This document shows, piece after piece, positions 1 through 5,135 of a stretch of DNA of 5,135 nt. The position numbers and the translations under genes were made by a program. The stretch's first letter is position 1, and each line of letters opens with the position of its first letter. Under the pieces are notes generated by a model. The model made no database searches and was not told the DNA's origin. It was given only the letters and a program-made list of their open reading frames with translations. Source of the stretch: Ktedonobacterales bacterium (GTDB taxonomy: Bacteria; Chloroflexota; Ktedonobacteria; Ktedonobacterales; JACDGC01); the NCBI GenBank assembly GCA_013815535.1, contig JACDGC010000337.1:1-5135 (forward strand), in the 5' to 3' direction.

Positions 1-1436
1 GTGAAGAAGCGTGCCACCCCACTGTCATGCGCGCGGGGTTCGCGCGTTGCTCGTCGGTAGACGGCCAGCGGCTGAGGATAGAGCGCCGCCAGAACCCGCT
101 GCCCCAACTCGGTGAGCCGCACACCGCTGAGCGCGGCACCCTCCCCTTGTAAGGGCAGCCGCGGGCTAGCGCGAGGGGTCAGCGCCTCCACCAGCCCGGC
201 GGTCTGTAACGGGGCCAGCCGGAGATCGAGGCTCCGCGGCGTCACCCCCCACAACCGTGCGAGGTCCGCGCGGGTGATCAAGGGCGTCGCCGCGATGGGC
301 GCGAGGAGGGGTAGCGCCAAGGAATGATCCTTCTCCAGGCAGGCCCGCGCCACCACTGTCGCCCGCTTCGCTTGCTGGGTCCGGCGTCCGGCCAGCACCG
401 CGCGCGCTTCGGCGATGGTGCCCGTTCGCGTGAGGTCCGTGAGCAACGCCCGCCGCCAGGCGGGCAGGGCACGCCTGGGCACGGTGGCGGGCGCGGCGGC
501 CCCAAAGGGCTGCGCCACGGGCTGCGCGCGCCAGCGATCCGGAACGAGGGGCGGCAACCGCACGCTTCCCAGCCCCCGCGCGCGTCCGAAGGGCACCCAC
601 TGCTCCTGCCAGGGCCGCGCGGGAGCCGGTTGGCCCCCACAGGAGAGCGGCCAGGGCCAGGGCACGGGCAGCAGACACAGGGCGCCGGGCGGCAGCGGAC
701 CCCCCTCCGCCACCGCATCGAGGGCCAGCTGCCACATCCCCAGCCGCGCGAGATCGCGCACGATGACGAAGGTCCGCGGGGTCGTCTGCGGCGCGTGGCG
801 GGAGGCATCCACCAGCACCTGGAGACGGGCTTGCAGACGGGGTAGCGCCATCAGGCCATCATCGAGCCACACCTGAGCCTGCTCCCAGGTGGTCGCCTCC
901 CCGTCCTGCACCGTCACCTCCAGCGCCAGATCACTGGGTACCGTGATGCGGCGCGTCGTCGGTCCCCGCCGCCTGGGGGAGTCGTAGTCCACGGTGAGGT
1001 GATAGTGGCTGTCGAGGAAGAGCCGCCAGCGGAGGCGTGCCTGCGGGTGATCGGCCTGGGCCTGGGCATAGATGCGGGCGGCCACCCGATAAGCGGTCTG
1101 CCGTCGCAAGAGCGCGGGCACATGGGAGAGCACCAGCCCACCGGGGTCGAGCTGCCAGTGGGTCGCTTGGGTGAGTTGGTCCGCGAGCTGGGGAAAAAGC
1201 GTCCGCAATCCGCAGGCGGTCAAGGCATAGAGTTGCATCCGGCTAGCCCCTAAGCAATGGGGGTGCAACGCCTGAACCAGCCCCACCCCATCCCAGTCGG
1301 TGAGGATCACCTGGGCATGCTGACGGACGACTCCAGCGAAAGTGCCCAGGACCTCGGCGGGGGCCAGGGGCAAGTTCAGGATCCCCGCGATGAGCAGCTG
1401 CTCAGTGGTGGGAACCGGGGGTGGCGTCTTCGGCAT
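1..1436 (-). CDS. Winged-helix protein, possibly replication-relaxation-like (C-terminus beyond window)
   Basis: The minus frame is open for 478 codons from the ATG at 1434-1436 to the left window edge, so the C-terminus is missing. The start is supported by a GAGGT ribosome site five nt upstream, and codons favour G or C in third position throughout. Residues about 10-85 look like a winged helix ending in the motif LYALTACGLRTLF (69-81), which resembles the 'YxLTxxGxxxL' wing of relaxation-type and MarR-like proteins. Residues 101-240 contain a His-led helix (LSHVPALLRR), a Trp-rich strand (RLRWRLFLD) and a polar strand region. Residues 245-330 are Pro/Ala/Trp-rich and probably a linker. Residues 385-455 form a second winged-helix-like unit (ITRADLARLWGVTPRSLDLRL, then LVEAL and LTELGQRVL). 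It lies downstream of a recombinase-like gene on the same strand. The replication-relaxation family is inferred from layout only; an unrelated DNA-binding regulator is equally possible. That the gene is real is much surer than its function. Confidence 0.72.
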   Translation of the reverse strand, partial: MPKTPPPVPTTEQLLIAGILNLPLAPAEVLGTFAGVVRQHAQVILTDWDGVGLVQALHPHCLGASRMQLYALTACGLRTLFPQLADQLTQATHWQLDPGGLVLSHVPALLRRQTAYRVAARIYAQAQADHPQARLRWRLFLDSHYHLTVDYDSPRRRGPTTRRITVPSDLALEVTVQDGEATTWEQAQVWLDDGLMALPRLQARLQVLVDASRHAPQTTPRTFVIVRDLARLGMWQLALDAVAEGGPLPPGALCLLPVPWPWPLSCGGQPAPARPWQEQWVPFGRARGLGSVRLPPLVPDRWRAQPVAQPFGAAAPATVPRRALPAWRRALLTDLTRTGTIAEARAVLAGRRTQQAKRATVVARACLEKDHSLALPLLAPIAATPLITRADLARLWGVTPRSLDLRLAPLQTAGLVEALTPRASPRLPLQGEGAALSGVRLTELGQRVLAALYPQPLAVYRRATREPRAHDSGVARFF

Positions 1437-1613
1437 ACGGGACCTCGCTTCCGTGAAAAATAAAGAGGGGGGGCATAAGAATCTAGAAAATGGCAGACGC
1501 GCCTCCTGCGAGAGCCACGCCTGAGCGCCTCGGCGCTGCTGCGGCACCTGCCGCTCCGCTCGCTTGTCCATTTGCGGGGAAAACGGCATTCCCGCGCCAA
1601 AGCAGGGGCGATA
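1437..1613. other. Intergenic gap with three consecutive short palindromes
   Basis: This 177-nt stretch separates two minus-strand genes. It holds three small dyads in a row: 1524-1537 (AGCGCC/GGCGCT), 1541-1554 (GCGGC/GCCGC) and 1574-1595 (GCGGG/CCCGC with one bulge). None is followed by a clear T-run on the minus strand, so none is a standard intrinsic terminator. They could attenuate or partly terminate transcription between the genes. No open frame here looks coding. Confidence 0.4.
1442..1446 (-). promoter_or_regulatory. Ribosome binding site of the winged-helix gene
   Basis: The minus strand reads GAGGT followed by five nt (CCCGT) and then ATG at 1436. This Shine-Dalgarno match supports the chosen start and indicates that the gene is translated independently of the upstream recombinase-like gene. 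Confidence 0.6.
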
Positions 1614-2369
1614 TTACCAGCCACCGAGACCACCCCCTTGCTGGCGCACAGCGGCGAGCAATGAACCAGGCATCCCTGCCGCGACGGCAACGCCATGCAG
1701 CTGCTTCCGGGCATAGCTGGGGGAGATGGCGCACCCGGCGCAGCCCTCGAACAGCGGGGCGGCCAAGTCACCTCCACTCCCTTTCAGGCGGTGTTTGATA
1801 TAGGCGCGGGCCTCGCTGATCGCTGGACCCACGATCTCCCGATCACCGGTGGGCAGATGCACGATCAGGCCGCGTGGGGCCAGCGTGACATCACTCAAGC
1901 ACAACGTGACGAGGGCCGCGGGCGGCAAGGCCAGGGCGAGGTGCAGCGCCACCAGCGCGCGGGTGCGCAGCGGCAAGCTGGGCAGGAGGGCTTGCAGCGT
2001 CACAAGGGGCAGCGGTGAGGGAACCGGGGGCGACGGGGGGGTATGGGCTTCCAGTGGCAGCGCCTCGCTGATGGCATCGAGGGTCAACGACCGGTGGCCC
2101 AGCCCGTGCCGACACCCCCAACTGAGGAAGGTGCGGAGCGCCGTGCGCGCCCGATTGCGCGTCCCCCGGCCCGGCCAGCGCTGCGCGATCTGCGCCGCGA
2201 AGAGGGGGAGATCCGTCGCGCGCAGCCGTGCCAGATCGGTCGTGGCGAGCAGCACCGTGAGCTGCTGGTGATACTTCGCACGGGTCGCAGTGGCACAGCG
2301 CAACGTCGCGCTCCAGGCGGTCAGCGCGTCAGGGAGGGTGGAATAGGGCCAGTGACGACGAGCAAACAT
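1614..2369 (-). CDS. Tyrosine recombinase/integrase-like protein, apparently catalytically inactive
   Basis: This 251-residue frame has the two-part layout of phage-integrase-family recombinases. Residues 11-100 are a helical SAM-like core-binding domain (LPDALTAWSATLR, then TRNRARTALRTFLSWGCRHG, typical of the helix before the catalytic domain). Residues 124-251 resemble the catalytic domain: helix RTRALVALHLALAL, then LVTLCLSDVTL matching the usual 'EL..L...D' stretch, strand LIVHLPTGDREIVG, PLFEG and a 'YARKQLHGVAVAAGM' helix. The first catalytic Arg, expected near residues 148-150 (family 'GLR..EL'), is Pro. No HxxR box is recognisable; AAVR at 239-242 is the nearest. The protein stops soon after, so the terminal His/Trp and Tyr nucleophile are absent. 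Strand exchange is therefore unlikely; DNA binding could remain. No continuation is visible in other frames after the stop. The ATG at 2369 is preferred over an upstream in-frame start at 2423 because GGAGGT lies six nt before it. Confidence 0.75.
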   Translation of the reverse strand: MFARRHWPYSTLPDALTAWSATLRCATATRAKYHQQLTVLLATTDLARLRATDLPLFAAQIAQRWPGRGTRNRARTALRTFLSWGCRHGLGHRSLTLDAISEALPLEAHTPPSPPVPSPLPLVTLQALLPSLPLRTRALVALHLALALPPAALVTLCLSDVTLAPRGLIVHLPTGDREIVGPAISEARAYIKHRLKGSGGDLAAPLFEGCAGCAISPSYARKQLHGVAVAAGMPGSLLAAVRQQGGGLGGW

Positions 2370-2375
2370 GGGCGC

Positions 2376-2381
2376 ACCTCC
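2376..2381 (-). promoter_or_regulatory. Strong ribosome binding site of the recombinase-like gene
   Basis: The minus strand reads GGAGGT, a six-nt spacer (GCGCCC) and ATG at 2369. This near-consensus Shine-Dalgarno decides the start in favour of residue 19 of the longer open frame that begins at 2423. Confidence 0.75.
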
Positions 2382-2482
2382 AAACGAGGCGCGGGGCGCA
2401 CGGCGGTGGGCGTCTCCGGGCAATAGGGAGCAGACGATATGTTAGCCAGCTATCATCAGTATCGCACATCCATTCAAGGAAG

Positions 2483-2535
2483 CGCCAGGGCAAAATCCCA
2501 AGGTTTGGGAAGCCACGACGATGTCCGTCCTGGCG
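2483..2535. repeat. Nested dyad symmetry (stem-loop candidate)
   Basis: An outer 7-bp inverted repeat, CGCCAGG at 2483-2489 and CCTGGCG at 2529-2535, encloses an inner perfect 6-bp hairpin, TCCCAA-GGT-TTGGGA, at 2496-2510. The structure lies upstream of the recombinase-like gene on the minus strand. No T-run follows on either strand, so it is not an obvious terminator. It might be an operator, an element end or a structured RNA, or chance. Confidence 0.35.
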
Positions 2536-2644
2536 ACTCGCCATCTCGTCTTTTCTGGTTAGGGGTACATCTTTATCTTTTCCACAACTCTGCCAAAGAT
2601 AGGTGCATCTCGTGCGAGCAAACGAAGCCCTTTGCCACGCACGA

Positions 2645-2733
2645 TGGCCTCCGAGTAGGGTTGGAACAGCAGACCGGAATAGGCATCCTGGCAAGCCGAG
2701 AACGAAGCACCGATTAAAGGAACGAGTGGTCAA
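2645..2733 (-). repeat. Dispersed repeat, copy A (minus orientation)
   Basis: Read on the minus strand, the final 37 nt (2681 down to 2645) match 4767-4802 on the plus strand with one substitution and one single-nt indel; the shared core includes CCGGTCTGCTGTTCCA. The preceding part (2733 to about 2700) is a diverged match to 4707-4738. The part at 2682-2715 is also the left arm of the 34-bp inverted repeat with copy B. The copy is not part of a recognisable gene. Confidence 0.7.
2682..2715 (+). repeat. Left arm of 34-bp imperfect inverted repeat
   Basis: This arm begins GGCATCCTGGCAAGCC and is the reverse complement of 2867-2900 with 32 of 34 positions matching. The arms are separated by 151 nt, giving a 219-nt unit. 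Arms this long and well conserved suggest a recent duplication in inverted orientation or the termini of a small non-autonomous element. No clear target-site duplication is visible just outside the arms, and copy A continues beyond this arm, which argues against a simple element end. Confidence 0.75.
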
Positions 2734-2866
2734 TAACCCTCCTGTGAACTTTAGTCGTGCTTTCTCCTCCGCCATGGGAAACTTATTACGACGGAGAGTG
2801 ATAGCATGGACCATCCTATGTAGCATCCCTGTCCATTACGGGGCTTCCTTGACCCTCGGACGCGGA

Positions 2867-2900
2867 AATCGGTCCTTCGTTCCCGGCTTGCCAGGATGCC
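2867..2900 (+). repeat. Right arm of 34-bp imperfect inverted repeat (repeat copy B)
   Basis: This arm ends GGCTTGCCAGGATGCC and pairs with 2682-2715, with two mismatches in 34. It is a shorter, plus-oriented version of the central part of copy A; the similarity stops at both ends of the arm. It lies about 80 nt upstream of the promoter candidate for the histidine kinase. Confidence 0.75.
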
Positions 2901-2979
2901 ATCCACTCCCAAAACGCTGACCCTAGTGATGCAGGTGAGGCGAGTACAGATACACATCGTGGGTGCCTCTTCTGAAACA

Positions 2980-3008
2980 TTCAGCAATTCGGATTTATGT
3001 GGTACACT
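2980..3008 (+). promoter_or_regulatory. Candidate sigma-70-type promoter for the histidine kinase
   Basis: TACACT at 3003-3008 resembles a -10 box and is preceded by TG one nt upstream (TGGTACACT), the extended -10 pattern. The hexamer 17 nt further up, TTCAGC at 2980-2985, is a poor -35 match. It would give a leader of roughly 140 nt before the kinase start at 3153. This is a visual match only. Confidence 0.3.
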
Positions 3009-3133
3009 CGTAGCCGGAAAGACTCTACCCTTTTCCTGTTGAGACAGCGGTTACTGGCTATTGGAGAGCGAAGATTGGTTACGCTCCCCATTTTCTAGGT
3101 GCATAACCATCTTACCAGCCATTCCACGAAGAA

Positions 3134-3138
3134 GGGAG
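3134..3138 (+). promoter_or_regulatory. Possible ribosome binding site of the histidine kinase
   Basis: GGGAG lies 14 nt before the ATG at 3153, somewhat farther than usual. It is nevertheless better than anything before the alternative in-frame GTG at 3099, which is preceded by no purine-rich tract, so it favours the ATG start. Confidence 0.35.
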
Positions 3139-3152
3139 CGTACACCAACAGG

Positions 3153-4817
3153 ATGGAGATACTCCCTCATGACAAACAGGAAGACCTCGGCCCTGCGCTC
3201 CCGCTCGATCTCTTCGAAGAGGCTCCCGCGTTTATGGCGATCCTGTCGAGAGAAGATCATGTTGTTGAATTAGTCAACAAAGCCTATTACCACCTGGTCG
3301 GTAAGCGGGATATCCTGCGTAAACCGCTCCGCATCGCCCTGCCCGAAATGGTGGACCAAGGGCATATCAAACTGCTTGACGAGGTTTTTCATACGGGGAG
3401 ACGCTTTATTGGCAAAGAGATGAAGGTACAACTCCAAGTCACAGCGAACGAAACCTTAGTGGAGCGCTATGTCGATATCATTTATCAAGCACGGAAAAAT
3501 ACCGCTGGCGACATTATTGGGATATTTGCCCATGGCGTTGACGTGACGGATTTAGTCATTCTCAGGCAACAAAACGAAGAACGGGCACGCTACATCAAGC
3601 GCTATGCGAAAACCTTCGACGTGGCGCTGTCAAATATTACGGATTTTGTCTACATTTTTGATCGAGAGGGACGGTTTACCTATGCCAATCAGCCGTTCTT
3701 AGATCTCATCGGCATCACCTTTAACGACCTGGTGGGGAAAAACTTTGACGAGTTACCCTATCCCCCTGACCTCGCCGCGACCCTGCACGCCCACATTGCC
3801 CAGGTCGTTGCCACAGGAGAGCAAGTCTACGCTGAAGCGCGGTATGTGAACCCCGCAGGGACCGAGGGCTATTTTGACTATATCTTTTCGCCCGTGGTTA
3901 CGGACGATGGTGAGGTCACGGTGGTCGCCGGTTCGACGCGCGATGTCACCGAACGGGTACGGAGAGACCAACAAAAAGATGAGTTTCTGGGAATTGTGAG
4001 TCATGAGCTGAAAACCCCCGTGACCAGCATCAAAGCCTATGTCCAACTCCTCAAAAAGCACCTCGAGAAAGAAGGCAATGCGACAGCAGTTACCCGCCTC
4101 GGGAAAATGGAAGGTCAGATTAATAAATTGATCGCCTTAATCAGCGACCTCCTCGACCTGACCAAGATCAACCACGGCCAACTCCAGTTCACTGAAGCCC
4201 CCTTTGCCTTTGATGCGCTGGTTATTGAAGCCATTGAAGAGGTACAGCTGACCTCGGAGCAACATCTGATCATAAGCGAGGGGGTCACGAACCAGAGGAT
4301 TATGGGGGATAAAGACCGCCTGAGCCAAGTCCTTACCAATTTATTGACCAATGCCATCAAATATTCGCCCAACGCCGATACGATTCGCGTGACATCCGTC
4401 ACCGATGGCAAGACGGTCACACTTACGGTCCAAGATTTTGGCATCGGCATTGGCGCGCAACATCTGCCGCATGTGTTTGAACGTTTCTATCGCGCCGCAG
4501 CCGACGAGCAAACGGCCATCGATGGTTTAGGCTTAGGATTATATGTGTCGGCAAACATCATCCAGCGGCACGGCGGAAGCATGGGGGTGGAAAGCGTCAA
4601 AGGGCAAAGCACCACCTTTCGTTTTCGTTTACCCGTACAGCAAGATGACAAGACCAGCAAAGACGAGCACATCCCACCTGAATTAACCGCGCCGTTGCAT
4701 TATCTCATGACCTCGTCTTTCAGCCGATGTTTCGTGCAGTTTTTCCCACCATACCAAATAAGCGCTTATTCCGGTCTGCTGTTCCAATCCTACTGGAGGC
4801 CAAGATCTGCCCGCTGA
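3153..4817 (+). CDS. Cytosolic PAS-PAS sensor histidine kinase
   Basis: This 554-residue protein autophosphorylates on histidine in response to a PAS-sensed signal and would pass the phosphate to a response regulator not present here. PAS 1 spans about residues 18-135 (LFEEAPAFMAIL to GVDVTDLV) and PAS 2 about 152-270 (FVYIFDREGRFTYANQPFLDLIG to DVTERV). HisKA has the H-box VSHELKTPVTSIKAY with His284. HATPase_c shows the N-box with Asn400 (LLTNAIKYS), G1 DFGIGIG from Asp428, the F-box FERFYR, and G2 GLGLGLY at 458-464. No hydrophobic segment is long enough to cross a membrane, so the sensor is soluble; the ligand cannot be read from sequence. The catalytic domain ends near residue 496 (FRFRLPV). 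The final 58 residues are not kinase-like, and residues 519-554 are encoded by repeat sequence, implying a displaced original stop. The ATG at 3153 is chosen over GTG 3099 because PAS 1 begins soon after it and the ribosome site is better. Confidence 0.93.
   Translation: MEILPHDKQEDLGPALPLDLFEEAPAFMAILSREDHVVELVNKAYYHLVGKRDILRKPLRIALPEMVDQGHIKLLDEVFHTGRRFIGKEMKVQLQVTANETLVERYVDIIYQARKNTAGDIIGIFAHGVDVTDLVILRQQNEERARYIKRYAKTFDVALSNITDFVYIFDREGRFTYANQPFLDLIGITFNDLVGKNFDELPYPPDLAATLHAHIAQVVATGEQVYAEARYVNPAGTEGYFDYIFSPVVTDDGEVTVVAGSTRDVTERVRRDQQKDEFLGIVSHELKTPVTSIKAYVQLLKKHLEKEGNATAVTRLGKMEGQINKLIALISDLLDLTKINHGQLQFTEAPFAFDALVIEAIEEVQLTSEQHLIISEGVTNQRIMGDKDRLSQVLTNLLTNAIKYSPNADTIRVTSVTDGKTVTLTVQDFGIGIGAQHLPHVFERFYRAAADEQTAIDGLGLGLYVSANIIQRHGGSMGVESVKGQSTTFRFRLPVQQDDKTSKDEHIPPELTAPLHYLMTSSFSRCFVQFFPPYQISAYSGLLFQSYWRPRSAR
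4707..4802 (+). repeat. Dispersed repeat, copy C, inside the kinase 3' end
   Basis: The segment 4767-4802 is nearly identical to the reverse complement of 2645-2681 (one substitution, one indel). The stretch 4707-4738 is a diverged match to the minus strand of 2733-2700; the sequence between differs in length and content. The copy lies in the coding frame of the histidine kinase and supplies its last residues almost to the stop at 4815-4817. Confidence 0.7.
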
Positions 4818-5135
4818 TACACTATGGTGACGGCGGCCTTGTCACGGTCAAGCAAGTGGGACCCACGGCGCAACAACGGCAGACTTGCCGTTGCGCCGCA
4901 TGCCATGGTTGAGATACCCCCATCTGATACCCCTGCATCACGCTGCTTATCTTGTCTAACCCTGGCGCACGCAGGCGAGCACGCAGAGGGGGTCCAGCGC
5001 TGGGGAGCGATGTGGCGGCAAAGGTGGTTGAGATGCTGAGGCATGCGGTGGATCGCCGCGACGGGGCCAGCCAGTGGTATGGGGGCGGCGTTATCCTTCG
5101 GACGCCGGGCGGGCAGATGTGCGGCCATGCACGAC
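4808..5135 (+). pseudogene. Degenerate IS1-type transposase (InsA-like) fragment
   Basis: In the plus frame starting at 4808 the translation begins CP, continues GDGGLVTVKQVGPTAQQRQ and then CRCAAC, resembling the N-terminal zinc ribbon of IS1-family InsA proteins (CPxCG ... VVKNG..xxGxQRYRCxxC). Stops follow at about 4910 and soon after. Farther on in the same frame, VVEMLRHAVDRRDGAS and GVILRTPGG resemble the InsA helix-turn-helix (VxMxxNGxGxRDTAR ... TVIRTLKK). The first Cys pair is incomplete and no start codon is evident, so this is decayed if it is a transposase at all. It overlaps the last codons of the kinase and runs off the window. An opposite-strand open frame of 112 codons (4790-5128) is probably its shadow. 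The identification rests on motif resemblance only. Confidence 0.38.
4866..4898. repeat. Hairpin with 13-bp stem, 3-nt bulge and 4-nt loop
   Basis: CGGCGCAAC at 4866-4874, after a three-nt bulge, continues as GGCA, a GACT loop, and TGCCGTTGCGCCG at 4886-4898. The hairpin lies about 50 nt after the kinase stop and could block the kinase transcript, but no T-run follows, so it is not a canonical intrinsic terminator. It also lies within the transposase-like fragment. Confidence 0.5.

Larger units (their letters stand above)
2382..3152. other. Long intergenic, repeat-bearing region without a convincing gene
   Basis: These roughly 770 nt separate the divergent recombinase-like gene (minus) and histidine kinase (plus). 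Base composition falls visibly from the GC-rich left part to a more balanced mix around 2430. Several open frames of 70-165 codons exist on both strands, but none has a good ribosome site, recognisable domain or coding-like codon bias, and they overlap one another. The content that can be supported is an inverted-repeat pair, part of a repeat shared with the kinase 3' end, a nested stem-loop and a weak promoter candidate, each listed separately. Confidence 0.6.

Noticed and set aside
324..845. Plus-strand open frame of 173 codons, and others on both strands within 112-1253
   Set aside because: They overlap the 478-codon minus-strand frame, have low-complexity Arg/Gly/Pro/Ala-rich translations typical of shadows in GC-rich DNA, and show no domain or ribosome site.
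1376..1777. Possible frameshifted continuation of the recombinase catalytic domain in another minus frame
   Set aside because: The translations in the other two frames beyond 1614 contain no HxxR box, LGH motif or terminal Tyr context.
2370..2423. Upstream in-frame start (2423) for the recombinase-like gene
   Set aside because: The near-consensus GGAGGT sits just before the ATG at 2369, and the 18 extra residues show no integrase-like feature.
1695..2426. Plus-strand open frames of 107-140 codons and minus frames at 1891-2121 and 2084-2296
   Set aside because: They are antisense or shifted-frame shadows of the recombinase-like gene, with Arg/Gln/Gly-rich translations and no recognisable motif.
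2329..2826. Minus-strand open frame of 165 codons containing LFRSAVPTLLGG
   Set aside because: It overlaps the start of the recombinase-like gene, lacks a clear ribosome site, and is mostly repeat sequence. The codon-like pattern in one short block is reported as a finding but does not establish a gene.
2439..2920. Plus-strand open frames of 92 and 105 codons
   Set aside because: They overlap each other in different frames and run through the repeat arms; there is no domain or ribosome site.
3099..3152. GTG start 18 codons upstream for the histidine kinase
   Set aside because: No Shine-Dalgarno precedes it and the added residues carry no PAS-like feature; the ATG at 3153 is preferred, though the GTG cannot be excluded.
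4790..5128. Minus-strand open frame of 112 codons at the right edge
   Set aside because: It lies antisense to the transposase-like fragment, has no recognisable domain, and ends inside repeat copy C and the kinase 3' end.
1..5135. CRISPR arrays, tRNA or rRNA genes
   Set aside because: No regularly spaced direct repeats, cloverleaf or rRNA-like conserved stretches were seen.

Overview
The window reads as accessory, mosaic DNA from a GC-rich bacterium. The combination of a degenerate tyrosine-recombinase-like gene, a relaxation-type winged-helix gene, a soluble PAS-PAS histidine kinase, dispersed repeats and transposase debris would fit Chloroflexota such as Ktedonobacteria, but nothing here proves the taxon.

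Left part (1-2369, very GC-rich, minus strand): two genes read leftwards. First is a 251-residue protein with the layout of a tyrosine recombinase/phage integrase (start 2369, stop at 1614) that appears to lack the catalytic arginines, histidines and tyrosine. After a 177-nt gap holding three small palindromes comes a long gene (start 1436) that runs off the left edge after 478 codons. It has two winged-helix-like segments and vaguely resembles replication-relaxation proteins of mobile elements. Both genes have good ribosome binding sites and may form one transcription unit.

Middle part (about 2370-3152, clearly less GC-rich): some 780 nt with no convincing gene. It holds a 34-bp near-perfect inverted repeat (2682-2715 and 2867-2900), whose left arm continues into a sequence that recurs inverted beyond the kinase at 4707-4802. 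A nested stem-loop (2483-2535) and a weak promoter candidate before the kinase also lie here.

Right part (3153-4817, plus strand): a cytosolic sensor histidine kinase with two PAS domains, HisKA and HATPase_c, all signature boxes intact. Its last roughly 36 codons lie in repeat sequence, so the present C-terminus looks acquired by insertion. No response regulator is in the window.

Right edge (4808-5135): GC-rich decayed sequence whose plus-strand translation resembles the zinc-ribbon and helix-turn-helix protein of IS1-type elements, interrupted by stops, with a 13-bp hairpin inside. No complete new system is evident. The strongest leads are the apparently catalytically dead but open recombinase gene beside the relaxation-like gene, and the repeat family that has extended the kinase reading frame.
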